Shown here piece after piece: positions 6,858-13,457 of a stretch of 15,744 bases of DNA (its first letter is position 1; each line of letters starts with the position of its first letter). Under the pieces are notes generated by a model that searched no databases, was not told where the DNA came from, and worked only from the letters and a program-made list of their open reading frames with translations. Source of the stretch: an uncultured Burkholderiales bacterium (GTDB taxonomy: Bacteria > Pseudomonadota > Gammaproteobacteria > Burkholderiales > Burkholderiaceae_C); NCBI GenBank assembly GCA_903953985.1, contig CAJBLW010000037.1:1-15744 (forward strand), given 5' to 3'. Made by a program: the position numbers and the translations under genes.

Positions 6858-7475
6858 ATGAAACCTCACATCAAATCTCATTTTCAGTTGGCCAAAATAG
6901 CGCACGAAAAAGAGCGCATGACCGTAGAAATACCGAGTGAGGGTGGACGCTCAACGGTGCTTAAACAGGTGAAATCTTTGCACATCAAGCGCCATTTGTT
7001 ACAAGCCAACAAGAACCTTGAAACTTTCATCGGTGATCAAAATTCAGACACGGATGATCCCTTTGGCCGTGTGTTGCGGCGCTTGCGCATCCACAAAGGG
7101 CTGGAAGCTTATGTTGTGGCATCCAAAGCTTGCATCACGGTTTGGCAACTGTACGAACTTGAATCTGGAAAAGACACCTTGTTCTACACCCCGGGCTTGC
7201 GCATCAAGGCGGCTCAACGGGTGGCCGAATTTTTGGGCACAGACTGGTCAGAAATACTGCTAGGTCGCGTAATCGTGCGAGCTGTCTCCACGCCTACCGC
7301 ACAACTGCACCTGCTGAAAACCACAAGGGCTGACGAGCGCCTTAGCAACCCTCAACCAGACCACTCCGGTGCATTCGACATGGGCTCTGCGGCGCATGAA
7401 GGCGCCCACACTGCCCCTCTTTCCAGCGCTCTTTTCCTGCGCATGGAAGATGTTCAGGAGAAAAAAATACACTGA
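6858..7475 (+). CDS. Hypothetical protein with RodZ-like helix-turn-helix region
   Basis: This is a 205-residue protein I do not recognise as a named gene. Residues about 69-134 (FGRVLRRLRIHKGLEAY, then VWQLYELESG and RIKAAQRVAEFLG) resemble the Cro/C1-type HTH of RodZ and related proteins, including the Trp and the ELESG turn. The first 65 residues are basic and charged; the last 65 look low-complexity and probably disordered, with no transmembrane helix as RodZ would have. A DNA-binding role is inferred. The gene uses more A/T-ending codons than its neighbours and sits behind an AT-rich leader, which fits later acquisition or weak selection. The ATG at 6858 has no Shine-Dalgarno; the ATG at 6918 (codon 21) has AAGAG five bases upstream and may be the true start, leaving the HTH intact. 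It is a single gene between - strand genes. Confidence 0.62.
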   Translation: MKPHIKSHFQLAKIAHEKERMTVEIPSEGGRSTVLKQVKSLHIKRHLLQANKNLETFIGDQNSDTDDPFGRVLRRLRIHKGLEAYVVASKACITVWQLYELESGKDTLFYTPGLRIKAAQRVAEFLGTDWSEILLGRVIVRAVSTPTAQLHLLKTTRADERLSNPQPDHSGAFDMGSAAHEGAHTAPLSSALFLRMEDVQEKKIH

Positions 7476-7492
7476 GTCCTTGCAAAGCCGTG

Positions 7493-7550
7493 GTCCGATG
7501 GTGGGCACAAGTTCCTGCCCGCAAAAAGGGACACTTGCCCCACAACGGAC
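7493..7550. repeat. Long imperfect stem-loop after the HTH gene
   Basis: The arms pair in blocks: GTCCG (7493-7497) with CGGAC (7546-7550), GTGGG (7501-7505) with CCCAC (7539-7543), and AAGT (7509-7512) with ACTT (7533-7536), with small bulges between. An inner TCC/GGA pair lies near the loop. It starts 17 bases past the HTH gene's stop. There is no T-run, so it is not a classic terminator. It could be a transcript-end structure, a small RNA or a protein site. Confidence 0.45.
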
Positions 7551-7569
7551 GTGATGCCTATGGCTTGTG

Positions 7570-7597
7570 CCCCACATAACCGTGGGGTTTGACCCCA
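7570..7597. repeat. Overlapping hairpins in the convergent gap
   Basis: CCCCAC (7570-7575) pairs with GTGGGG (7582-7587). The same GGGG block can instead pair with CCCC to its right (TGGGG 7583-7587 with CCCCA 7593-7597). The two structures exclude each other. They lie between the 3' ends of the HTH gene and the dehydrogenase gene, so they may act as a two-way transcription end, although T-tails are short or absent. Confidence 0.4.
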
Positions 7598-7619
7598 GCA
7601 GACCCGCAATAGGGCAAGC

Positions 7620-8468
7620 TCAGTACTTGTAAACGCCCTGCCCAGTCTTGCGGCCCAAACGACCCGCAGCCACCATTTCTTTCAGCAGCGGGCTGGGGCG
7701 GTACTTGCTGTCGCCGAACTCCTTGAGGTAAACCTCCATCACGGCCAGGCACACGTCCAGACCGATCATGTCGGCCAGCGCCAGCGGGCCAATGGGCTGG
7801 TTGCAGCCGAGCTTCATGCCCGCGTCAATGGCTTCGGCTTCGGCCAGGCCCTCGCCCAGCACAAAGAAGGCCTCGTTGATCATGGGTACCAAGATGCGGT
7901 TGACCACAAAGCCGGGCGCGTTCTTGACGGTGATCGGGGTCTTGCCCAGCGCCAGCGCCATGTCGTGCACGGCGTCGTGCGTGGCGTCGCTGGTCTGCAG
8001 GCCACGGATGATTTCGACCAACGCCATCATGGGCACGGGATTGAAGAAGTGCATGCCGATGAAACGGTCCGCACGTTGTGTGGCGGCGGCCAAATGGGTG
8101 ATTGAGATGGACGAGGTGTTGGACGCGATGATCACATTGGGGGCCAGCAGGCTGTCGAGCTGCTTCAAGATCTTGACCTTGAGTTCGTGGTTCTCGGTGG
8201 CGGCTTCGATCACCAGCTGGGCGCCTTTCAAGTCGTCGTAGTTGCTGGAGCCTTGGATGCGGGCGAGAGCTGCCGCCTTGTCTGCCTCGCTGATTTTTTC
8301 TTTCTTGACCAGACGGTCCAAACTGCTGGCCACGGTGGCCACACCCTTGGCCACGGCCGCGTCCGAGATGTCGACCATCACCACCTGAATGCCCGACACC
8401 GCACACGCCTGTGCGATGCCATTGCCCATGGTGCCTGCGCCAATGATGCCTACGGTTTGAATGCTCAT
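7620..8468 (-). CDS. hbd: 3-hydroxybutyryl-CoA dehydrogenase
   Basis: This is a cytoplasmic NAD(P)-dependent dehydrogenase of 282 residues that interconverts 3-hydroxybutyryl-CoA and acetoacetyl-CoA, in butyrate, hydroxybutyrate and beta-oxidation routes. The Rossmann motif GIIGAGTMGNG has its GxGxxG at 10-15. The catalytic residues line up with human HADH by spacing: Ser119 in SNTSS, His140 in GMHFFNPVP, Glu152 in VEII and Asn190 in VNR. The C-terminal part has LGCNQPIGPLALAD and ends in GRKTGQGVYKY, as in the single-domain bacterial enzymes. AAGGA eight or nine bases upstream supports the ATG at 8468. It is not in an operon with the hydratase; 215 bases separate it from the ABC permease. 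A preference for NADH over NADPH cannot be decided by eye. Confidence 0.95.
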   Translation of the reverse strand: MSIQTVGIIGAGTMGNGIAQACAVSGIQVVMVDISDAAVAKGVATVASSLDRLVKKEKISEADKAAALARIQGSSNYDDLKGAQLVIEAATENHELKVKILKQLDSLLAPNVIIASNTSSISITHLAAATQRADRFIGMHFFNPVPMMALVEIIRGLQTSDATHDAVHDMALALGKTPITVKNAPGFVVNRILVPMINEAFFVLGEGLAEAEAIDAGMKLGCNQPIGPLALADMIGLDVCLAVMEVYLKEFGDSKYRPSPLLKEMVAAGRLGRKTGQGVYKY

Positions 8469-8683
8469 CGCTCTACTTCCTTGAAAACGGGATAAATGGG
8501 TTCAATAGCCATCTTAACGGGGCGACGTCTCAGCTCCCTGACACCCGGTGGACATGCGATGCTTCAAAACCAAGCCACACACCATGAACATCAACTGGTG
8601 GATTATTTGTCCCAGCAGGGCTTACACGGCAGGTGATTACGCTGTGCGAAGATCCGGTTGAATCCGCCGCCTAATCTTGACCC

Positions 8684-9490
8684 TCAACTCCTGAACCGCT
8701 TCCTCGTCAACGCCAGCGCCAGCCAGAACGACACCCCCGCAAAGCCCACCAACACCAGGACCAAGCGCACGGGCTCATCGGGCCAGCGGTCCATGAACAT
8801 TGGGCGCACCAAGTCCACCGCCACCGACAGCGGCAGCCAGTCGGCGATCGCGCGCACAAACGCAGGCAGTTGCTCACGTGGAAAAAAGATGCCCGAGAGA
8901 AACATCATGGGTGTGAGGAACAGGGTGAAGTAGTAGGTGAAAAAGTCGTAGCCCTTGGCCAGCGCGTTGAATATCAGCGCCATGCAGCTGAAGGTGATGC
9001 CCACGCCCAGCAGCACGGGCCAGGCCACCAGCAGGTTCCAGCTGTGGCTGATCCCCAGCGCCAGCATCACCAACAGAATGGCCGTGACGCTGAACAGCGC
9101 CTTGAAAGCGGCCCAGAGCATTTCGGCCAGCAGCACATCGTCCAAGCTTACCGGGGCGTTCATGATGCCGTCCCAGGTTTTTTGCACATGCATGCGCGAA
9201 AACGCCGAGTACAGCGCCTCAAAGGTTGCCGCGTTCATCGCGCTCATGCAGATGCTGCCGCTGGCCAGAAACAGGATGTAGGGCACCTTCTCGCCGCCGA
9301 CCTCGACCTGCCCGATGAGCGCACCCATGCCATAACCAAAGGCCACCAACCACATCAGCGGCTCGGCGATGTTGCCCACCAAGCTGGGGATGGCGAGTTT
9401 TTTCCAGACCAGCCAGTTGCGCTGGAACACGGGCCACCAGCGCATGGACAAGCGCGGCGCGGCCCAGATGTTGTTTTGAATTTGACTCAT
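8684..9490 (-). CDS. ABC-2 type transporter permease, NodJ-like
   Basis: This is an inner-membrane permease of 268 residues with about six hydrophobic helices, in the ABC-2 family that includes NodJ. Typical features are PSLVGNIAEPLMWLVAFGYG near residues 35-54 and the FLSGIFFPREQLP segment before the last helices. It pairs with the ATPase gene just upstream: the ATPase TGA ends two bases before this ATG, and AGAGGA lies about nine bases before the ATG, so they form one unit. NodIJ exports a lipo-oligosaccharide in rhizobia, but non-symbiotic Burkholderiales commonly carry relatives with unknown cargo. I would not infer nodulation, and no nod synthesis gene is present here. Confidence 0.9.
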   Translation of the reverse strand: MSQIQNNIWAAPRLSMRWWPVFQRNWLVWKKLAIPSLVGNIAEPLMWLVAFGYGMGALIGQVEVGGEKVPYILFLASGSICMSAMNAATFEALYSAFSRMHVQKTWDGIMNAPVSLDDVLLAEMLWAAFKALFSVTAILLVMLALGISHSWNLLVAWPVLLGVGITFSCMALIFNALAKGYDFFTYYFTLFLTPMMFLSGIFFPREQLPAFVRAIADWLPLSVAVDLVRPMFMDRWPDEPVRLVLVLVGFAGVSFWLALALTRKRFRS

Positions 9491-9492
9491 AC

Positions 9493-10422
9493 TCAGGCTT
9501 CCTCTCGGATCTGACGTCCGGTCAATTTCAAAAACAGATCTTCCAGATTGGAAGGCCGGTGCAGCGTGCGCAGCGCGGGCCAGGCCTCGAGTGCGTGCAT
9601 CAAAGCGCGGCTGTCTTGGGTGTAATAGAAGACCGTTTCACCGCTGACCTCGACTCGGCCCGCCAAGGCTTTCAAACCCACTTCTTGCGCCAAGGCCACC
9701 GCGCCTTGACCAAAGACTTCGACCACTTCGGGCTCCAGGTGCTCGGCGATCAAATCGCGGGGTTTGCCCTCGGCGATCTTGCGGCCTTGGTCCAGTACCA
9801 ACAATCGTCCGCACAGGCGCTCAGCCTCGTCCATGAAATGGGTGGTCAGCAAAATTGACTTGCCTTCTTGCAGCAGCAGCTGCAGCCGCTCCCACATCAG
9901 GTGCCGTGCCTGCGGGTCCAGACCCGTGGTGGGCTCGTCCAGCATCAAGAGCTGCGGATGGTTGATGAGGGCTCGCGACAAACTCAAGCGCCGCTTCATG
10001 CCACCCGACAACTCGCCGGGTTTGGCTTTGGCCTTGTGGCTGAGGGCGCCAAACTCCAGGAGTTGCGGAATACGTTCGCGGATCACGGCGTCGGATATGC
10101 CGAAGTACCGGCCGAACACCAGCAGGTTTTCTTCGGCCGTGAAGTCCGGATCCAGCGTGTCCATTTGCGCGACCACGCCCAAACGGGCCTTGATGTCCAA
10201 GGCATCGCGAGGCATTTGCAAACCATCGAAATAGCGGATGGAGCCACCATCAGGCTGCGACAAACCCAGGCACATGCGCAGTGTGGTGGTTTTGCCCGCA
10301 CCGTTGGGGCCGATCACGCCCAGGCATTCGCCAGGCTCGATGTGGAAAGACAGGTCGTTGACCACCGTCGCGTCGCCGTAGCGCTTGACCAAATGTTCGA
10401 CCGAAAGCAAGGGCTTGTTCAT
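9493..10422 (-). CDS. ABC transporter ATP-binding protein, NodI-like
   Basis: This is the cytoplasmic ATPase of the exporter. With the ATG at 10422 it has 309 residues, the usual size for NodI-type subunits. Visible motifs are Walker A GPNGAGKTT (38-46), Q-loop Gln86 in VVAQMD, signature LSGGMKRRLS (138-147), Walker B LLMLDEPTTGLD (158-169) and the switch His195 in LLTTH. The frame can be opened to a GTG at 10497, but that would leave only 18 bases to the divergent psd gene. MNKPLLSVEHLVKRYG is also the normal family N-terminus. No Shine-Dalgarno precedes the ATG; instead CACAAT sits six bases before it, like a -10 element of a leaderless transcript. Confidence 0.92.
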   Translation of the reverse strand: MNKPLLSVEHLVKRYGDATVVNDLSFHIEPGECLGVIGPNGAGKTTTLRMCLGLSQPDGGSIRYFDGLQMPRDALDIKARLGVVAQMDTLDPDFTAEENLLVFGRYFGISDAVIRERIPQLLEFGALSHKAKAKPGELSGGMKRRLSLSRALINHPQLLMLDEPTTGLDPQARHLMWERLQLLLQEGKSILLTTHFMDEAERLCGRLLVLDQGRKIAEGKPRDLIAEHLEPEVVEVFGQGAVALAQEVGLKALAGRVEVSGETVFYYTQDSRALMHALEAWPALRTLHRPSNLEDLFLKLTGRQIREEA

Positions 10423-10473
10423 GTCCGGATTGTGCCCGTGACCGGATGCCTGAGCAGGTTTGCGGGTGACCGA

Positions 10474-10479
10474 TAAAAT
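10474..10479 (+). promoter_or_regulatory. Candidate -10 element of psd
   Basis: TAAAAT matches TATAAT at five of six bases and lies 36 bases before the psd ATG, giving a predicted leader of about 30 bases. The -35 position is poor: TGAGCA at 17-base spacing matches three of six. It lies in the 93-base gap shared with the divergent ABC gene. Confidence 0.4.
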
Positions 10480-10515
10480 CAGGGCCTTCTTCTGCACCGC
10501 GCCTGCGGCCCCTTC

Positions 10516-11394
10516 ATGTCAAGCACCCCTTCTTTTTCGGACCGCCTGGCCGTCCTGCCGCAGTACCTGATCCCCAAACAAGCCCTGACCGCCTTTGCCG
10601 GCTGGGTCGCGGGCAGCCAGTGGGGAGGCGTGACCACGGGCATCATCAACTGGTTTGTGCAGCGCTACAACGTGAACATGATGGAGGCCGCCAACCCGGA
10701 CACGGCCAGCTACAAAAGCTTCAACGAATTCTTCACCCGCCCCCTGCGGAGCGATGCCCGGCCATTTGCTGCAGCGGCCTTTGTGAGCCCTGTGGACGGG
10801 GCCATCAGCCAGTGCGGCCCGGTAGTGGGCGACCAGGTCTTCCAGGCCAAGGGCCACGGGTACAGCACCCGCACCCTGGTGGGCGGCGATGCGGCGCTGG
10901 CGGCGCAGTTTCAAGACGGCGAATTTGCCACGCTGTACCTCAGCCCGCGCGACTACCACCGCATCCACATGCCTTGCGCAGGGCGTTTGACGCGCATGAT
11001 TTACGTGCCTGGCGATTTGTTCTCGGTCAACCCCACCACCGCACGCGGCGTGCCCGGCTTGTTTGCCCGCAACGAGCGGGTGGTCTGCGTGTTTAAGGGC
11101 GAGCACGGCCCTTTTGTGATGGTGCTGGTGGGCGCGACCATTGTGGGCAGCATGGCCACCGTGTGGCACGGTGTGGTCAACCCGCCGCGCCCCGGCACGG
11201 TGCGCGAATGGACCTACGAGATGGGCAGCATCAGCTTGGCGCAAGGCGAAGAGATGGGGCGCTTTTTGCTTGGCTCCACGGTGGTGATGCTGTTCCCGAG
11301 CGGGGTGATGCATTTCAACCCCGACTGGACACCGACCCGCCCCATCGTCATGGGCGAGGCCATGGGCGCACTCAACTCAAGCGCTCACGCCTGA
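10516..11394 (+). CDS. psd: Phosphatidylserine decarboxylase proenzyme
   Basis: This is a membrane-associated, pyruvoyl-dependent enzyme that turns phosphatidylserine into phosphatidylethanolamine, the last step of that lipid's synthesis. The 292-residue proenzyme has the expected length and the LGST self-cleavage motif at 252-255. The cut falls between Gly253 and Ser254; Ser254 becomes the pyruvoyl group on the small alpha chain. The partner residues are also present: Asp94 in SPVDGAI and the histidines of YLSPRDYHRIHMP (148 and 151). The N-terminus (DRLAVLPQYLIPKQALTAFAG) is typical, which supports the ATG at 10516 although no Shine-Dalgarno is seen. The gene diverges from the ABC exporter and converges with the Rieske gene, 13 bases apart. 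No pssA gene is adjacent. Confidence 0.97.
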   Translation: MSSTPSFSDRLAVLPQYLIPKQALTAFAGWVAGSQWGGVTTGIINWFVQRYNVNMMEAANPDTASYKSFNEFFTRPLRSDARPFAAAAFVSPVDGAISQCGPVVGDQVFQAKGHGYSTRTLVGGDAALAAQFQDGEFATLYLSPRDYHRIHMPCAGRLTRMIYVPGDLFSVNPTTARGVPGLFARNERVVCVFKGEHGPFVMVLVGATIVGSMATVWHGVVNPPRPGTVREWTYEMGSISLAQGEEMGRFLLGSTVVMLFPSGVMHFNPDWTPTRPIVMGEAMGALNSSAHA

Positions 11395-11407
11395 AACCTG
11401 CTGCAGC

Positions 11408-12502
11408 TCAGGCATTGGCTTCTTTTTGCTGCCGCGCCAACACATAACGGCGCATGGCCACCGCAGGGGCATCGGCGGCCACCGAAAATTCGTACAACTC
11501 TTCAGTGGGTGTGCTGGCCAGGGCCTGCTCCTGCAGCCCGAGGCCGTCCACATCTTCCTGAAAAGCCACAAACAACTGATCGTGCATGAATCGGGTGGTG
11601 CCTGGATCGTCCAGCGCAAAGTCTCGGCCGTGCACGATGAAGTAATGCGTGCTGGTGGCGGTTTCGGGCGTGGGCATGTGGGCTGTTCGGATGCGGAATT
11701 GCGGACGCTCTTTCTCGGGCAGATGGCAGTCGTAAAACAGCACCGACACCTCGTGCAGGCCCAGACTGCGAAACTCGGAGCGCACGATGCGGGCCGCCTG
11801 GCCCTGACCCGTCAATCCGGTCGGAATGCCCCACACGGGCGGCAAGGTGGTGGGCACCACGTTGCGCAGCAAGGCAAATTGGCCATCGCCGATTTCCAAT
11901 TCAAAAGCGGCCTTGGCATAGTCTGGCGTACCAAAGCTCTTGGCATGCAAAAAACTCAAATGCGTCAGGTCCAGCAGGTTTTCGTGCAGACGCACGTAGT
12001 TGGCCTGCAAACTCAGATAGCCCTTCGAGCGCTCCCACTGGGCGTCTGACATCCAGTCTTGCGGTGGTAGTTTGGACAAATCGGCCTGCTCCGGATCACC
12101 CATCCAGATCCAAACCACCGCACCGCGCTCGTGGGTTCGATAAGCCTTGATGCCCACGTTTTGGGGACAATGGGCTTGTGAGGGCACCTCGATGCAATCA
12201 CCCTCGGTATTGAAGCGCAAACCGTGGTAGCCACAGACGATGGTGTCTTGATCCAGCGTGCCAGCAGACAGCGGCATGGAGCGGTGCGGGCAGCGGTCTT
12301 CGAGCGCCACCACGCGGCCGTCGCTGGCGCGGTAAAACACCAAACGGCGGCCCAGCAGCGTACGGGCGAGCAACTTGTCCTTGACCTCATCGCCAAAGGC
12401 GGCCACGTACCAATCGTTCATGACAAAAGGTGTGTCACGGTCAGCCAAGCGCAATGAAGCGTTTTGCGCCGCAGCAATGACGCTGATATGGGGTCGTGTC
12501 AT
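11408..12502 (-). CDS. Rieske [2Fe-2S] aromatic ring-hydroxylating/demethylating oxygenase
   Basis: This is the oxygenase component of a Rieske non-haem iron system, 364 residues, cytoplasmic, of the vanillate O-demethylase/phenoxybenzoate dioxygenase size class. The cluster is bound by CPH (Cys71, His73) and CGYH (Cys90, His93). The mononuclear iron site is ENLLDLTHLSFLH (Asp178 as the bridge, His181 and His186), with Asp317 in FQEDVDG as the likely third ligand. AGGAG at a good distance before the ATG at 12502 fixes the start. Such enzymes need a ferredoxin reductase, but none is adjacent: the flanking genes are on the other strand. The natural substrate is unknown; aromatic methyl ethers or other aromatics are the family's usual range. 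It diverges from murU. Confidence 0.92.
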   Translation of the reverse strand: MTRPHISVIAAAQNASLRLADRDTPFVMNDWYVAAFGDEVKDKLLARTLLGRRLVFYRASDGRVVALEDRCPHRSMPLSAGTLDQDTIVCGYHGLRFNTEGDCIEVPSQAHCPQNVGIKAYRTHERGAVVWIWMGDPEQADLSKLPPQDWMSDAQWERSKGYLSLQANYVRLHENLLDLTHLSFLHAKSFGTPDYAKAAFELEIGDGQFALLRNVVPTTLPPVWGIPTGLTGQGQAARIVRSEFRSLGLHEVSVLFYDCHLPEKERPQFRIRTAHMPTPETATSTHYFIVHGRDFALDDPGTTRFMHDQLFVAFQEDVDGLGLQEQALASTPTEELYEFSVAADAPAVAMRRYVLARQQKEANA

Positions 12503-12625
12503 GGCGTTATCTCCTGGTAATGCTTTCGGTGCATGCCTGGTTCAAGGCGGGCAATTTGAAGTTTAGGCCGTTCGCTCGGGCTTGGTCTGTCCCTTAAGCG
12601 CCTCCAATCGTGGCAACATCTGGGG

Positions 12626-13399
12626 ATGCTGACTTCATTTGCTCACCCGTCGCACAGCCCGCTCAGCCCTGCGCAGCCAGCCCATGCCATGGTGCTGGCC
12701 GCCGGACGCGGCGAGCGCATGCGCCCTCTGACCGATGTGAGCCCCAAACCACTGCTGAGTGTGCGTGGCCAGCCCTTGATGCAGTGGCCCATGCAGGCGC
12801 TGGCCCGCGGTGGCTTTGTGCGCCAATTGGTCAACACCGCTTGGCTGGGCGAGCAAATCTCTGCGCATTTCGGTGAGCTGCTTCAGTGCCCAGGCTTGCC
12901 CGATGTGCACATCCGCTATTCGCACGAAGGCCTGGACTTTGGCCGTGCGCTGGAGACCGCCGGCGGCATCGTGCGGGCTTTGCCCAGCCTGGACGCGGTG
13001 TTCTGGGTGGTTGCGGGCGACGTGTTTGCCCCTGATTTCGCGTTCAATGAGCAAGCATTGCAGCGCTTTGCCGCCAGCACTGCGCTGGCCCACCTGTGGC
13101 TGGTGCCCAACCCTGCGCACAACCCGGGCGGCGACTTCGGCCTTTCGCCTTCGGGCCAAGTGCTCAACCTGCCCAAAGGAGCCCCTGGCCGCGCACACAC
13201 CTTCAGCACCATCGCGCTGTACAAACAGGCTTTCTTTGCCCAATGCGGCGTGCCCCCCGGCAACCCCGCGGGCGTGGCCTTGGCACTGGCACCTTTGCTG
13301 CGTGCGGCCATGGACCGGGGCGAGGTGTCTGGCGAGGTCTACACAGGGGACTGGGCCGATGTGGGCACGCCTGAGCGGCTGCAGCAGCTCAACGGGTAA
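12626..13399 (+). CDS. murU: N-acetylmuramate-1-phosphate uridylyltransferase (MurU)
   Basis: This is a cytoplasmic nucleotidyltransferase that makes UDP-MurNAc from MurNAc-1-phosphate and UTP in peptidoglycan recycling that bypasses de novo synthesis. Seen are LAAGRGERMRPLT (24-36), the PKPL lysine (Lys41), the INHAWLG-like VNTAWLGEQI (69-78), ETAGGI (110-115), the metal Asp in AGDVF (Asp132) and GDWADVGTPERL (Asp245). The order and spacing match Pseudomonas putida MurU, with a few extra residues before ETAGGI. The given ATG adds about 20 residues before the fold; the ATG at 12689 starts inside the first strand and looks too short. The partner kinase amgK, often next door, is absent. No Shine-Dalgarno is visible. 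pepP follows after 58 bases. Confidence 0.88.
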   Translation: MLTSFAHPSHSPLSPAQPAHAMVLAAGRGERMRPLTDVSPKPLLSVRGQPLMQWPMQALARGGFVRQLVNTAWLGEQISAHFGELLQCPGLPDVHIRYSHEGLDFGRALETAGGIVRALPSLDAVFWVVAGDVFAPDFAFNEQALQRFAASTALAHLWLVPNPAHNPGGDFGLSPSGQVLNLPKGAPGRAHTFSTIALYKQAFFAQCGVPPGNPAGVALALAPLLRAAMDRGEVSGEVYTGDWADVGTPERLQQLNG

Positions 13400-13445
13400 G
13401 AGCGACCCGTCAACCCCACCGCCCCACCCCAAACCCTTTCCTTTC

Positions 13446-13451
13446 TAAAAT
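13446..13451 (+). promoter_or_regulatory. Candidate -10 element for a leaderless pepP transcript
   Basis: TAAAAT (five of six to TATAAT) ends six bases before the pepP ATG, so the predicted first base of the RNA is the A of that ATG. There is no Shine-Dalgarno before the gene, which fits. The -35 position is C-rich and unlike TTGACA, so this stays tentative. Confidence 0.35.
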
Positions 13452-13457
13452 GCCCCT

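Noticed and set aside
7493..7550. Integron attC-like site after the HTH gene
   Set aside because: The paired arms suggested it, but the flanking RYYYAAC and GTTRRRY core sites are absent and there is no cassette array or integrase.
8469..8683. A gene or small RNA in the 215-base gap upstream of the dehydrogenase
   Set aside because: I see no open frame with a ribosome binding site, no strong hairpin and only weak promoter-like hexamers such as TAAGAT on the - strand.
8684..10422. Nodulation genes nodI and nodJ
   Set aside because: The proteins match the family in layout, but such exporters are common in non-symbiotic Burkholderiales and no Nod factor synthesis genes are present.
10423..10497. 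GTG start at 10497 for the NodI-like ATPase
   Set aside because: It adds 25 residues not seen in the family and leaves almost no room for the divergent psd promoter.
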